A DNA stretch of 64,000 bases from Parabacteroides sp. (GTDB lineage: Bacteria > Bacteroidota > Bacteroidia > Bacteroidales > Tannerellaceae). Below are positions 36,280 through 46,117 of this stretch, piece by piece. The notes below the pieces were generated by a model. That model ran no database searches. It worked only from the letters and a program-made list of their open reading frames with translations, and was not told where the DNA came from. Position 1 is the stretch's first letter. The number at the start of each line of letters is the position of its first letter. The position numbers were made by a program, and so were the translations under genes. The DNA lies in the NCBI GenBank assembly GCA_019417325.1, contig DXVO01000020.1, positions 62,001 to 126,000 on the forward strand, written 5' to 3'.

Positions 36280-37128
36280 ATGGAAAACGACATTCCTAAA
36301 ATAGATTTACCTGACGATTGGGTAATCGGAAGCCTCTCACAACAAGATGTTGGATTACTGGGATTGTATGCAAACTATCCATGTCGTTTAAAAGCCGAAA
36401 TATTTGTATTATGTATGAATGGATCAATAGAAGCCTCTATTGACCTAAATCGTTTTCAAGCAGAAGCTAATAGTTTCATAACTATTCTACCGGGAAGTAT
36501 TTTTCAGATTCACAAAATAGAAGGAGATTTCAAAATATACTTTATGGGATTCTCTTCCAAATTTCTTGAACATGTAAATATACTCAAGACCGTTATGGAT
36601 ATGATTTATCTCATAAAAGAAAGACCGGTCATTCCATTGAAAGAAAGTGCGACTTTGCTGTTGGAAGATTATTTTTCACTGCTCATAAAAACATATAATT
36701 TTTGTGGGGCAAAACTAAATAGAGAAATCACCTCCCATCTTTTTTCCGGCATGCACCTCGGAGTCGGCGCTATGTACAGAGATAAAGCTTACGTAAAGGC
36801 TCCACTTTCCAAAAGTGAACAAATTGCTAAGGAATTCGGGCAATTAGTGATGCAGAACTACAGCAAAGAGCGGAATGTTGCCTGGTATGCACGTAAATTA
36901 AATATCACCCATGCACATCTTTGTACTACTGTAAAGCAAGTAACAGGTAAAACCTGTATCGAAATCATTTCAGAAATGGTAATTATGGATGCGAAATCCC
37001 AACTAAAATCCACAGACTTATCAATACATGATATTGCTTATTCATTAAACTTTACGAACATGTCTTTTTTCGGTAAATATTTCAAACGGCATGTGGGGAT
37101 GGGGCCTCTTGAATACAGAAAGAGCTAA
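36280..37128 (+). CDS. AraC-family transcriptional regulator
   Basis: The 282-residue protein has an N-terminal cupin-like sensor part (about residues 20-130, with ITILPGSIFQIHKIEGDFKIYFMGFSS near 68-95) and a C-terminal AraC/XylS DNA-binding domain with two helix-turn-helix motifs at about 188-282: WYARKLNITHAHLCTTVKQVTG for the first, IHDIAYSLNFTNMSFFGKYFKRHVGMGPLEYRK for the second. It closes the DUF4493/PCMD operon on the same strand and most probably controls it. The inducer is unknown. The gene ends 5 bp before the convergent ComM/YifB-like gene. Confidence 0.9.
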   Translation: MENDIPKIDLPDDWVIGSLSQQDVGLLGLYANYPCRLKAEIFVLCMNGSIEASIDLNRFQAEANSFITILPGSIFQIHKIEGDFKIYFMGFSSKFLEHVNILKTVMDMIYLIKERPVIPLKESATLLLEDYFSLLIKTYNFCGAKLNREITSHLFSGMHLGVGAMYRDKAYVKAPLSKSEQIAKEFGQLVMQNYSKERNVAWYARKLNITHAHLCTTVKQVTGKTCIEIISEMVIMDAKSQLKSTDLSIHDIAYSLNFTNMSFFGKYFKRHVGMGPLEYRKS

Positions 37129-37133
37129 ATAAG

Positions 37134-38672
37134 CTACAATCCCCAGTTTTCCCTATCCAAATTACGATAGTTAATAGCCTCCGCAAGATGTCGGGCCTCA
37201 ATATTGGGAGAAGCATCAAGGTCTGCGATTGTACGGGATACCTTAAGAATACGGTCATAAGCCCGAGCTGATAAATTTAATCGTAACATTGCCGTTTTCA
37301 ATAATGCCAGCCCTGCTGCATCCGGAACGGCATATTGATGAAGTAAACGGGAAGTCATCTGTGCATTACAATAAACACCTTCATATGAAGAAAAACGCTC
37401 TTCCTGAATAGAGCGAGCACCTACAACCCGTTCCCGTATTGCAGCACTTGATTCCGATAAACGTTGCTCTGAAATTTTTTCAAAAGGGACAGGTACTACT
37501 TCAACTTGAATATCAATTCGATCCAGCAAAGGCCCAGATACTCGGTTCATATATTTCTGTACCGCGCCCGGAGAACAAAGGCAAGGACGATCCGGATGAT
37601 TATAATATCCGCAAGGGCAAGGATTCATCGAAGCAACCAACATAAAACTAGCTGGATACTCTACTGAAAAACGAGCTCTGGATACAGTAATTTTCCTGTC
37701 TTCCAAAGGTTGTCGCATCACCTCAAGAACACTACGGTTAAACTCCGGAAGTTCATCCAAAAAAAGTACTCCATTATGAGACAAACTAATCTCTCCGGGC
37801 TGAGGAAAAGCTCCCCCACCAACCATAGCTGCATTTGAAATCGTATGATGAGGGGAACGGAAAGGCCGCTGGATCATCAATGAGGTTTCCACTCCAATCT
37901 TACCTGCTACTGAATGTATCTTAGTCGTTTCCAATGATTCCTGCAAGGTAAAGGGAGGCAATATAGAAGGAAGCCGCTTTGCAAGCATCGATTTTCCACT
38001 CCCCGGAGATCCTATCAGAATTAAATTATGCCCTCCTGCTGCAGCAACTTCCATCGCCCGCTTTACATTTTCCTGACCTTTTACATCCGAAAAATCCGAA
38101 TCAAACAGACATTGACGGGCATAAAATTCTTCCCGCGTATTTACTATCACAGGTTGTAACTGCCTCTTACCTGCTATGAACTCAATGACTTCTTTTATCG
38201 TTTCAACTCCATACACATCCATATCATTTACAACAGCAGCCTCACGGGCATTTTGCTTGGGGATAATTAATCCTTTAAATCCTTCTTCACGAGCTTTAAT
38301 TGCTATTGGCAATGCACCTTTAATAGGCAGAAGACTGCCATCCAGAGATAACTCTCCCATCAAAAGGAAGCTGTTAAGTTGTGAGGCATCCAATTCCTCT
38401 GCCGCAGCGAGGATACCTATAGCAAGAGGAAGATCGTAAGAAGAACCCTCTTTACGGATATCTGCCGGAGCCATATTAATAACAATCCGGTTACGAGGGA
38501 ATTTATAACCACTTACCTGAAGAGCTGAAATGATACGTTCGTGACTTTCGCGCACAGCAACATCAGGTAAGCCAACCAGAAAAAATTGGATACCTTTTGT
38601 ACAATTTACCTCTATAGTTATGATTGTAGCAGAGATGCCCTGCACTGCAGCAGCATAAGATTTAACTAACAT
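37134..38672 (-). CDS. YifB/ComM-family Mg-chelatase-like AAA+ ATPase
   Basis: This 512-residue protein has the full family layout: an N-terminal Lon-protease-like fold (residues 1-170, LVGLPDVAVRESHERIISAL), then a Mg-chelatase-type AAA+ module with Walker A GSPGSGKS at 221-228, Walker B VLFLDELPEF near 305, the MLVASMNPCPCGYYNHPDRPC loop near 343-362 with cysteines that may bind metal, and a C-terminal helical domain LSARAYDRILKVSRTIADL. In Haemophilus, ComM is a helicase that promotes branch migration during natural transformation; the role in Bacteroidales is untested. The gene is next to a thioredoxin-like lipoprotein gene on the same strand (38-bp gap). Confidence 0.92.
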   Translation of the reverse strand: MLVKSYAAAVQGISATIITIEVNCTKGIQFFLVGLPDVAVRESHERIISALQVSGYKFPRNRIVINMAPADIRKEGSSYDLPLAIGILAAAEELDASQLNSFLLMGELSLDGSLLPIKGALPIAIKAREEGFKGLIIPKQNAREAAVVNDMDVYGVETIKEVIEFIAGKRQLQPVIVNTREEFYARQCLFDSDFSDVKGQENVKRAMEVAAAGGHNLILIGSPGSGKSMLAKRLPSILPPFTLQESLETTKIHSVAGKIGVETSLMIQRPFRSPHHTISNAAMVGGGAFPQPGEISLSHNGVLFLDELPEFNRSVLEVMRQPLEDRKITVSRARFSVEYPASFMLVASMNPCPCGYYNHPDRPCLCSPGAVQKYMNRVSGPLLDRIDIQVEVVPVPFEKISEQRLSESSAAIRERVVGARSIQEERFSSYEGVYCNAQMTSRLLHQYAVPDAAGLALLKTAMLRLNLSARAYDRILKVSRTIADLDASPNIEARHLAEAINYRNLDRENWGL

Positions 38673-38710
38673 GTCGGTTTTGGTTTATTTGATTTACAGA
38701 AATCTATTTA

Positions 38711-39817
38711 TTATTCCATCAGATTTTCTAAAGTTTGTTTCACTTCCACTCCATTATCTGTTTTCAGAACAATCTTACCTCCTTGATCTATTACATAACA
38801 ACGAGGCAAAGCACTCACATTATACAGACTTAGCAACATTGCAGCCTGACCAGCCGAATCTGTAACTAAATTCCATGCAATGCTATCTTTAGCAAGTAGA
38901 GCCCGGACATCTTTAGGATTATCATCCAGACTTACAAGCAACATCGCCAACTTATCTTTTGAATATTTAGTCGCAATTTCATTTAATTGCAAGTTCTCAG
39001 TCTGGCATATATCACACCAAGGAGCAGTAAAAGTCAATAACAAATACTTTTCAGGGAAGGAGTCAAGGCTTATTGGAGTTCCAAACACATTCTTAACATT
39101 AAAATTCGGAGCTTCCGCCCCCAACTCCGTGCGTTTCGCCCTTGCGCTATATTCTTCCAACTTCTTAACCAAATAGAAATCTTTTAAATCCGGACTAAGA
39201 ATAGCCAAAAGCTCATCCAATTCACGGGTATCATCCGGATTTGTAAAGAATTTACTAATTAATACAACAGAGGCCTCCTCTTTCGGATAGTCTTTTATAT
39301 AAGACATAGTATACTCTTCTAATTGATGATTTACATTGGCAAGCCGTGCTGCAACATCTGTATCTTCAATAGAATGGTCCAGGCTATCTTTACTGTCTTT
39401 ATTTAAAATACGTATCAGATCTGTATGTTCTTTCAATAAAGGAGTTATCTCCTTCTTCATAGAAGTAAGTTGATCGTTAATACGGCCTCCTTTTATCTGC
39501 AACAAGGAAGGGTAGGTAGCATCCCCTGTTATTGATACTTTCTCTCCTTTTTCCAAATAGACAGTAAACCATTCCGACTTATTTTCAATAAACAGCGTCA
39601 GTTCTTTAAAGTCACCATCTCTCCGCTTAATCAAAAACTGTCCAGGTTTTTCACAGGTAATCGTATCAACAACTTTAACGTCATCATTTTCAAAAACGGC
39701 ATAAACTGTCTGATCTTCCAGATTTTTCAGTTTCCCTTCAATCTGATAAGCCACATCTCCACCGCACGACGACAGAGAGACTATTATACCAATAATCAAT
39801 AATAAACGTTTAACCAT
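38711..39817 (-). CDS. DUF4369 + thioredoxin-like lipoprotein (TlpA type)
   Basis: The 368-residue protein has a lipoprotein signal peptide (LSSC, Cys18), an N-terminal DUF4369-like beta domain at about 22-110 (YQIEGKLKNLEDQTVYAVFEND), a helical linker, and a C-terminal thioredoxin/AhpC-TSA fold from about 232 with the redox motif WCDIC at 267-271 and the cis-proline ALPRCYVID near 340. Such proteins are periplasm-facing disulfide reductases or thiol-disulfide exchangers common in Bacteroidota. No client protein is evident from the neighbours. It follows the pckA terminator region and has its own start context. Confidence 0.88.
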   Translation of the reverse strand: MVKRLLLIIGIIVSLSSCGGDVAYQIEGKLKNLEDQTVYAVFENDDVKVVDTITCEKPGQFLIKRRDGDFKELTLFIENKSEWFTVYLEKGEKVSITGDATYPSLLQIKGGRINDQLTSMKKEITPLLKEHTDLIRILNKDSKDSLDHSIEDTDVAARLANVNHQLEEYTMSYIKDYPKEEASVVLISKFFTNPDDTRELDELLAILSPDLKDFYLVKKLEEYSARAKRTELGAEAPNFNVKNVFGTPISLDSFPEKYLLLTFTAPWCDICQTENLQLNEIATKYSKDKLAMLLVSLDDNPKDVRALLAKDSIAWNLVTDSAGQAAMLLSLYNVSALPRCYVIDQGGKIVLKTDNGVEVKQTLENLME

Positions 39818-39915
39818 TGTACCTTTTATCCCACATTAACTGTAAATTCGGGGTAAAGTTAATAATAGATTTTAAATCATCCTAACATTTATGCTAAAAT
39901 TTATATATAAAATAA

Positions 39916-39947
39916 AAAAAGCGCAGAACCGAAATTCTGCGCTTTTT
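39916..39947. terminator. pckA: Bidirectional-looking terminator after pckA
   Basis: AAAAAGCGCAGAA (39916-39928) pairs exactly with TTCTGCGCTTTTT (39935-39947) around a 6-nt loop. On the minus strand it is followed by more T residues, ideal for ending the pckA transcript. Confidence 0.85.
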
Positions 39948-39969
39948 ACTATATAATTTAATTTTCAAA

Positions 39970-41577
39970 TTACAACTGAGGACCAGCAGCAACCAAAGCT
40001 TTACCAGCTTCGTTTCCTGTGAACTTAGCAAAGTTCTTCTGGAAACGTGCAGCCAAATCTTTAGCTTTTTCATCCCATTGAGCAGCATCAGCATAAGTAT
40101 CGCGAGGATCAAGGATCTTCGGATCAACATCTGGCAATGCTGTCGGAACTGTGAAATCGAAATACGGGATAACTTTAGTCGGAGCCTTATCGATAGAACC
40201 GTCAAGGATAGCATCGATAATACCTCTTGTATCTTTGATAGAGATACGCTTACCAGTACCATTCCAACCTGTGTTAACCAGATAAGCCTTAGCACCTGTC
40301 ATTTCCATCTTCTTAACCAATTCTTCACCGTATTTTGTAGGATGCAATGACAAGAATGCAGCACCGAAGCAAGCAGAGAATGTAGGAGTCGGCTCAGTAA
40401 TACCACGTTCTGTTCCAGCTAATTTAGCTGTGAAACCAGACAGGAAGTAATACTTAGTCTGTTCCGGAGTCAGGATAGAAACTGGAGGTAATACACCGAA
40501 TGCGTCAGCAGACAAGAAAATAACTTGTTTTGCGTGCGGACCCTTAGAAATCGGCTTAACGATGTTTTCAATATGATAAATAGGATAAGAAACACGAGTG
40601 TTTTCTGTTACGCTCTTATCTGCGAAATCGATCTTGCCATCAGCAGCAACAGTAACGTTTTCAAGAAGAGCGTCACGTTTGATAGCATTGTAAATATCCG
40701 GTTCGCTTTCTTTATCCAAGTTGATAACTTTTGCATAACAACCACCTTCGAAGTTGAATACACCGTCGTTATCCCATCCGTGTTCGTCATCACCGATCAA
40801 CAGACGTTTCGGGTCAGTTGACAATGTAGTTTTACCTGTTCCTGACAAACCAAAGAAAATAGCAGAACTCTTACCTTCTTTATCTGTGTTAGCAGAACAG
40901 TGCATAGAAGCCATACCCTGCAAAGGCAACAGATAGTTCATATAAGAGAACATACCTTTTTTCATTTCACCACCATACCAAGTATTCAGAATAACCTGAA
41001 TCTTTTCTGTCAAATTGAATACAACTGCAGTTTCTGAGTTCAAGCCCAGTTCTTTGTAGTTTTCAACTTTAGCTTTAGAAGCATTCATGATAACGAAATC
41101 AGGTTCACCGAAGTTAGCCAATTCTTCAGCTGACGGACGGATGAACATGTTTGTTACGAAATGAGCCTGCCAAGCAACTTCCATGATAAAACGCAGTTTC
41201 AGACGAGATGCAGGGTTTGCACCACAGAAAGCGTCAACAACGAATAATCTTTTGTTAGAAAGTTCTTTAACAGCCAAATCTTTAACAGCAGTCCAACACT
41301 TAGCGTCGACCGGCTTATTATCGTTTTTATATTCTTCGGAAGTCCACCATACAGTATTCTTTGTAGTATCATCCATTACAAAGAACTTGTCTTTAGGAGA
41401 ACGACCAGTATAAACACCTGTCATTACGTTCACTGCGCCCAGTTCAGTCACCTGACCTTTTTCAAAGCCTTCCAAACCCGGCTTTGTTTCTTCAGCAAAC
41501 AAAACATCATAAGACGGATTGTGTACGATTTCTGTAACACCTGTAATTCCGTACTTGCTTAAATCTAAATTAGCCAT
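39970..41577 (-). CDS. pckA: ATP-dependent phosphoenolpyruvate carboxykinase
   Basis: The 535-residue enzyme shows the family motifs: [11 protein letters not shown] near residues 58-67, the P-loop [28 protein letters not shown] from 243 and the metal-binding EGGCYAK near 277-283, plus the ENTRVSYP segment. It converts oxaloacetate and ATP to PEP, CO2 and ADP, or the reverse; in succinate-producing gut Bacteroidales it usually runs in the CO2-fixing direction. It is a single-gene unit with a strong terminator and a long leader of about 110 nt. Confidence 0.97.
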   Translation of the reverse strand: MANLDLSKYGITGVTEIVHNPSYDVLFAEETKPGLEGFEKGQVTELGAVNVMTGVYTGRSPKDKFFVMDDTTKNTVWWTSEEYKNDNKPVDAKCWTAVKDLAVKELSNKRLFVVDAFCGANPASRLKLRFIMEVAWQAHFVTNMFIRPSAEELANFGEPDFVIMNASKAKVENYKELGLNSETAVVFNLTEKIQVILNTWYGGEMKKGMFSYMNYLLPLQGMASMHCSANTDKEGKSSAIFFGLSGTGKTTLSTDPKRLLIGDDEHGWDNDGVFNFEGGCYAKVINLDKESEPDIYNAIKRDALLENVTVAADGKIDFADKSVTENTRVSYPIYHIENIVKPISKGPHAKQVIFLSADAFGVLPPVSILTPEQTKYYFLSGFTAKLAGTERGITEPTPTFSACFGAAFLSLHPTKYGEELVKKMEMTGAKAYLVNTGWNGTGKRISIKDTRGIIDAILDGSIDKAPTKVIPYFDFTVPTALPDVDPKILDPRDTYADAAQWDEKAKDLAARFQKNFAKFTGNEAGKALVAAGPQL

Positions 41578-41692
41578 CTTGAATTAATTTAAATGATTGA
41601 CTTTATATAACTTTTATCTCTCTCCTATTAAAACCACAAGGTAATCTCATCATTCATCTTCTTGCTGTTCCTTCACCTTGCTTAGCGCGGTA

Positions 41693-41700
41693 CAAAAGTA
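41693..41700 (-). promoter_or_regulatory. pckA: -7 box of pckA
   Basis: The minus strand reads TACTTTTG, a match to TAnnTTTG, giving a leader of about 110 nt. The long leader could allow post-transcriptional control. Confidence 0.5.
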
Positions 41701-41871
41701 ATATAATTTTTCATAGCGCACACCCTATTAAGGAAATTTTTCAGTAATAATTACACTTTTCCATGCTATTAACACTATTCATTATCAAATTGCCAAGTGA
41801 AGTTTACAAATAAAGCCTACCTATGCCTTATCAACATTCCAACAGGAGAATCAAGATGTTTATGAACAAAA

Positions 41872-41913
41872 AAAGTTGCAATGCCTGGCATAAATCTGCG
41901 GCATTGCAACTTT
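41872..41913 (-). terminator. Terminator after korB
   Basis: AAAGTTGCAATGCC (41872-41885) pairs exactly with GGCATTGCAACTTT (41900-41913). It lies 21 bp past the korB stop codon; on the minus strand the stem ends in CTTT and is followed by TTTTGTTC. Confidence 0.8.
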
Positions 41914-41934
41914 CAATATGTTATTTATTCCAAC

Positions 41935-42951
41935 TTATTTCACTTCCCAGACTTCACCTTGCATTAAGAAGTCTTTCAGTTTACGAGTAGGATTCTTGGC
42001 TTGTACTTCTGCTATCTGTTGGTGAACAGCCTCGTCATAAACCGGGCTTTCAACATCACGAATAACACCTAAAGCAATAGGCATGTCTCCGTTCATCATG
42101 GCCAACATCATATGCAATGTATTGTCTTTTTCATATGCATCATGAACCAGAACATCATCTAAAGTGTAACCATCCTGACCAATTGTTACAGACTTTAGCT
42201 TCAAACCGTCCAACACGATACCTTTATCACTATTTGCACCATATACCATTTTCTCTCCATGACGCAGGAAAATAGTACGTTCTGCACGGACTTCTTTATC
42301 GGTTACTCCTTTGTGGATACCATCATTAAAGATTACGCAGTTAACCAGGACCTCTGTTACAGAAGCTCCTTTATGACGAGCAGAAGCCGCCAATATTTCT
42401 GTTGTATTCTTCAAATCCACGTCAATTGCACGAGCAAAGAAATTACCACGGGCACCCAGAGCCAGCTCTGCAGGAATAAACGGATCTTCCACTGTACCAT
42501 ATGGAGAACTCTTAGACACAAAACCACGCTCAGAAGTCGGAGAATATTGCCCTTTAGTCAAACCATATATCTTATTATTGAACAAAACAATATTCAAATC
42601 TATATTACGGCGCACGGCATGAATAAAATGATTGCCACCAATAGCCAGACAGTCACCATCGCCGGTAATCAACCACACACTCAAATCAGGACGTGCAGTC
42701 TTAACACCTGTTGCAATAGCTGCACCACGGCCATGAATTGTATGAAAACCATATGTGTTCATATAATAAGGTAGACGGGAAGAACACCCAATACCTGAGA
42801 TAACAGCCATATTATGAGGAGCTACTCCTACTTCAGCCATTGCCTTATGTAAACAATTCAATACGGCATGGTCGCCACAACCCGGACACCAGCGTACATA
42901 CTGATCGCTCTTATAATCTTTCGGTTGATATTTTATTTCTTCAGTTGTCAT
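41935..42951 (-). CDS. korB: 2-oxoacid:ferredoxin oxidoreductase, beta subunit (KorB type)
   Basis: The 338-residue subunit binds thiamine diphosphate: WCPGCGDHAVLN near residues 21-32 provides cysteines for an iron-sulfur cluster, and GDGDCLAIGGNHFIHAVRRN followed by NNKIYGLTKGQYSPTS near 97-140 is the ThDP/Mg signature. The partner alpha subunit lies 3 bp upstream. Length and motifs fit 2-oxoglutarate:ferredoxin oxidoreductase, which makes succinyl-CoA (or fixes CO2 in reverse) with ferredoxin as electron carrier; pyruvate or branched-chain substrates cannot be fully excluded from sequence alone. Confidence 0.9.
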   Translation of the reverse strand: MTTEEIKYQPKDYKSDQYVRWCPGCGDHAVLNCLHKAMAEVGVAPHNMAVISGIGCSSRLPYYMNTYGFHTIHGRGAAIATGVKTARPDLSVWLITGDGDCLAIGGNHFIHAVRRNIDLNIVLFNNKIYGLTKGQYSPTSERGFVSKSSPYGTVEDPFIPAELALGARGNFFARAIDVDLKNTTEILAASARHKGASVTEVLVNCVIFNDGIHKGVTDKEVRAERTIFLRHGEKMVYGANSDKGIVLDGLKLKSVTIGQDGYTLDDVLVHDAYEKDNTLHMMLAMMNGDMPIALGVIRDVESPVYDEAVHQQIAEVQAKNPTRKLKDFLMQGEVWEVK

Positions 42952-42954
42952 CTT

Positions 42955-44808
42955 TTAAGCCTCCAATATTTTAGTGAATTCCTCAACTAACCTTGCTACA
43001 ACAAAAGGTTGACCCTTCACACGGTTGAAACGATATGGATTGAATCCGCATACTTTACCACGCAAATAGTTGGCAAACTGTCCATTGTTCTGTTCGGCAA
43101 CAACAACCTTTTTATATTTATGCAAAATTTCTTCTGTATTCTTAGGTAGCGGACTAATAAATTTAAAGTGAGCTAAAGCCACTTTCTTACCATTCCGACG
43201 CATAGATTCCATCGCTTCATAAAGATGCCCATATGTTCCACCCCATCCTACAATCAATAAGTCTGCATCTTCATCACCGATAATCTCCTGTTCCGGAATA
43301 TAATCGGCAATCTTATCAATCTTGGCCTGACGGGTTGCAACCATCTTCTGGTGGTTCGCAGGATCTGTAGATATGGCACTCGTCTCATAATCTTTTTCCA
43401 ACCCTCCCAAACGGTGAGCAAAACCTTCTGTGCCCGGGATTGCCCAGTAACGGACCAAGCTATCCTTATCCCGACGATAGGCTTTCCACACTTTCTCATC
43501 CTGATAATTAGATACATAATTCGGTTTAATTTCCGGATATTTATCTAAATCAGGCAATTTCCATGCAGTAGAACCATTTGCAATAAAAGCATCTGTCAAC
43601 AGGATAACCGGAGTCATATGTTCTACGGCTAATTTACCAGACCAATAAGCTGCATCAAAACAATCTCCCGGAGTTGAAGCGGCAACCACAACCAAAGGGC
43701 TTTCACCGTTACGCCCGAAAACAGCCTGCATTAAATCGGTCTGCTCACTCTTTGTCGGCATACCGGTAGAAGGACCGCCACGCTGCACATCGATAATAAC
43801 CAGAGGTATTTCAGCAATGACTGCCAATCCGATCGCCTCACTTTTCAATGCCAAGCCTGGTCCGGAAGTCGACGTGGCAGCCAGACAACCCGCAAAACTT
43901 GCACCGATAGAAGTACAAATACCGGCAATTTCATCCTCTGCCTGTACAGTAATTACTCCCAGATCTTTACGCTTCGACAATTCATGTAAAATATCAGTAG
44001 CAGGAGTAATAGGATAACTACCCAAGAACAACTGCAAACCAGACTTCTCTGCAGCAGCAATCAAACCATATGAAGTTGCTTTATTTCCATTAACATCAGT
44101 ATAGAAACCCGGCTCAGCCTTTTTGCTCTCAATGCGATAAGTAGAAACAGAAGCATGGATATTATGTCCATAATTATAACCATCAGTTAAAGCTTTAATG
44201 TTCGCTTTGGCAATAACCGGCTTCTTGGCAAACTTGTTCTGAAGCATATTCATCGCTTCTTCCAGCGGGCGCTCGAATAACCAGCAAACCAAACCTAAAG
44301 CAAACATATTCTTGCAACGAAGTGCCGACTTATTATCCAAACCAAATTCTACAAGTCCATCTTTAACCATCGTCGAAATCGGAGCAGCAACTACTTGTAC
44401 ACCTCCCAAACCCAATTCTTTAAATGGATCATCGGTAGTAAACTGCGCTTTATCCAAATCATTTTTCAAGAAAGAATCTGTATCGATAACAACAATAGCA
44501 TGAGGCTTTAGATGTTTTACATTCACTTTCAATGCAGCCGGATTCATTGCAACCAGCACATCAGCCTTATCACCAGGAGTAAAAATTTTACGAGATCCAA
44601 GATGAACCTGGAATCCAGATACACCACTCAGTGTTCCTTGTGGAGCACGAATTTCTGCCGGATAGTCGGGGAAAGTGGAAATTTCATTTCCGAACACTGC
44701 CGACAAATTTGAAAAGATTGTTCCGGTCAACTGCATGCCGTCTCCAGAGTCTCCGGAGAAACGAACTACAACCTCTTCCAAAGTTGTTACTTTTGTCTGT
44801 TCTGCCAT
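42955..44808 (-). CDS. korA: 2-oxoacid:ferredoxin oxidoreductase, fused gamma-alpha subunit (KorA type)
   Basis: The 617-residue protein is a fusion: an N-terminal gamma domain (about 1-190, VVVRFSGDSGDGMQLTGTIFSNL) and a C-terminal alpha subunit with the pyrimidine-binding domain (GSYPITPATDILHEL near 268-282, AEDEIAGICTSIGASFAG near 299-316, TSTSGPGLALKSEAIGLA near 321-338) and a transketolase-C-like end. With KorB it forms the complete catalytic core. No separate delta or ferredoxin-like subunit gene is adjacent, as is usual for the two-subunit KorAB form. Confidence 0.92.
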   Translation of the reverse strand: MAEQTKVTTLEEVVVRFSGDSGDGMQLTGTIFSNLSAVFGNEISTFPDYPAEIRAPQGTLSGVSGFQVHLGSRKIFTPGDKADVLVAMNPAALKVNVKHLKPHAIVVIDTDSFLKNDLDKAQFTTDDPFKELGLGGVQVVAAPISTMVKDGLVEFGLDNKSALRCKNMFALGLVCWLFERPLEEAMNMLQNKFAKKPVIAKANIKALTDGYNYGHNIHASVSTYRIESKKAEPGFYTDVNGNKATSYGLIAAAEKSGLQLFLGSYPITPATDILHELSKRKDLGVITVQAEDEIAGICTSIGASFAGCLAATSTSGPGLALKSEAIGLAVIAEIPLVIIDVQRGGPSTGMPTKSEQTDLMQAVFGRNGESPLVVVAASTPGDCFDAAYWSGKLAVEHMTPVILLTDAFIANGSTAWKLPDLDKYPEIKPNYVSNYQDEKVWKAYRRDKDSLVRYWAIPGTEGFAHRLGGLEKDYETSAISTDPANHQKMVATRQAKIDKIADYIPEQEIIGDEDADLLIVGWGGTYGHLYEAMESMRRNGKKVALAHFKFISPLPKNTEEILHKYKKVVVAEQNNGQFANYLRGKVCGFNPYRFNRVKGQPFVVARLVEEFTKILEA

Positions 44809-44855
44809 AATATACGTTATTAGCTTAATCGCTTATTTGTATTTAAGATTGTTCG

Positions 44856-44863
44856 CAAAGTAA
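44856..44863 (-). promoter_or_regulatory. Putative -7 box of korAB
   Basis: The minus strand reads TTACTTTG, one mismatch from TAnnTTTG, leaving a leader of about 45 nt before korA. Confidence 0.4.
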
Positions 44864-44897
44864 AGAATAAACTTTACGAGTTCAAAACTTTTATTCA

Positions 44898-46112
44898 TTA
44901 AAACGCGGACAAGTATAAATCCAGATTATTAGATGATAAATTGAACCGATTGGAAACATAACCGTTCACCGGTTTGCCACAATACATATAAACACCATTT
45001 TTAAAGCCACCGTTATTTTTTATCATCCCTTGTATCGCTCCCATATCACCCAACTCAAATAACATCGGGACAAAAATATTACTCAGAGCCATCGATGTGG
45101 TACGAGCCACATAATTACTAATATTTTGCTTACAATAATGAAGAACCCCATATTGTTCGAATATAGAAGGATCCGACGGACAAAGACAACAAGTTGTTTC
45201 AAAGCAACCTCCCTGATTAATTCGCAGATCTATAATCAAAGAGCCCCTTTTCATTATCCGAATCATATCTCCTGCAATAATATAGCGATGGCTTGTATTT
45301 ATATAGCGCATAGCACCGATTACAACATCTGCACTCCGGAAAGCATTCTGTAATACATTCGGATGAAAAGTTGAAGTAAACAACCCCTGTCCTAACGTCT
45401 GCTGGATCATGCGCAATTTATTTATGTCATCATCAAAGACCTTAACCGAAGCACCTAAAGCCATCGCAGCACGTGCAGCTACTGTTCCGGCATTACCAGC
45501 ACCAATAATAACTACTTCCGTTGGTGATACGCCAGGTATTCCTCCTAATAATATGCCTTTTCCACCTTGTGTATTACTCAACATTTCAGAAGCAATTGTG
45601 ATGGAAGCTGCCCCTTCTATTTCGGATATTGCACTTAAAACCGGACAACGTTTCAGTTCATCGCATAAAAGCTCATAAGCAATTGCAGTAATACGCTTAG
45701 CAGCCATCAATTCAAACGCTTCCTGAGAAAACATATTAAATTGAATAGTAGAAAATAAAGTAGCACGCGGCTTCATCAAAACAATTTCTGCCGCCAAGGG
45801 AGGCAATATTTTCAATATAATATCTGCCTGATATACTTCAGCCGGAGTATCTACAATTTCCGCACCGGCCTCAGAATAGTGATTATCGGAATAATTAATA
45901 CCTAACCCGGCTCCTGTTTCTACAAGGACATGATGTCCGCGCTCCGTAAGCATATCAACAGCTTCCGGAGTTAGAGCCAACCGGCGCTCTCCCTCATTCC
46001 GTTCACAAGGAATTCCGATCAGTAAACGATTATTCACTCTACTGATTTCTTCCAACAATTCTTTTGGGATATAAGCTCCCTGAACCTGTCTGCCTCCTCC
46101 TGTAGGTATCAT
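44898..46112 (-). CDS. ald: Alanine dehydrogenase
   Basis: The 404-residue protein combines an N-terminal AlaDh/PNT domain (LIGIPCERNEGERRLALTPEAVDML near residues 31-55, VETGAGLGINYSD near 64-76) with a NAD-binding Rossmann domain VVIIGAGNAGTVAARAAMALGASVKVFDDD near 198-227. It lacks the membrane part of proton-translocating transhydrogenase, which supports alanine dehydrogenase (pyruvate + NH4+ + NADH to L-alanine, or reverse). An extra N-terminal stretch of about 28 residues precedes the conserved core. It is 5 bp after the shikimate kinase gene, so the two form an operon. A transhydrogenase alpha-like role is the main alternative. Confidence 0.85.
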   Translation of the reverse strand: MIPTGGGRQVQGAYIPKELLEEISRVNNRLLIGIPCERNEGERRLALTPEAVDMLTERGHHVLVETGAGLGINYSDNHYSEAGAEIVDTPAEVYQADIILKILPPLAAEIVLMKPRATLFSTIQFNMFSQEAFELMAAKRITAIAYELLCDELKRCPVLSAISEIEGAASITIASEMLSNTQGGKGILLGGIPGVSPTEVVIIGAGNAGTVAARAAMALGASVKVFDDDINKLRMIQQTLGQGLFTSTFHPNVLQNAFRSADVVIGAMRYINTSHRYIIAGDMIRIMKRGSLIIDLRINQGGCFETTCCLCPSDPSIFEQYGVLHYCKQNISNYVARTTSMALSNIFVPMLFELGDMGAIQGMIKNNGGFKNGVYMYCGKPVNGYVSNRFNLSSNNLDLYLSAF

Positions 46113-46117
46113 AACAA

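Larger units (their letters stand above)
41578..41934. other. Intergenic region: pckA leader and promoter, korB terminator
   Basis: From left to right, the region holds the pckA 5' leader, its -7 box at 41693-41700, about 170 bp without visible features, and the korB terminator at 41872-41913. No gene is seen. Confidence 0.7.
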
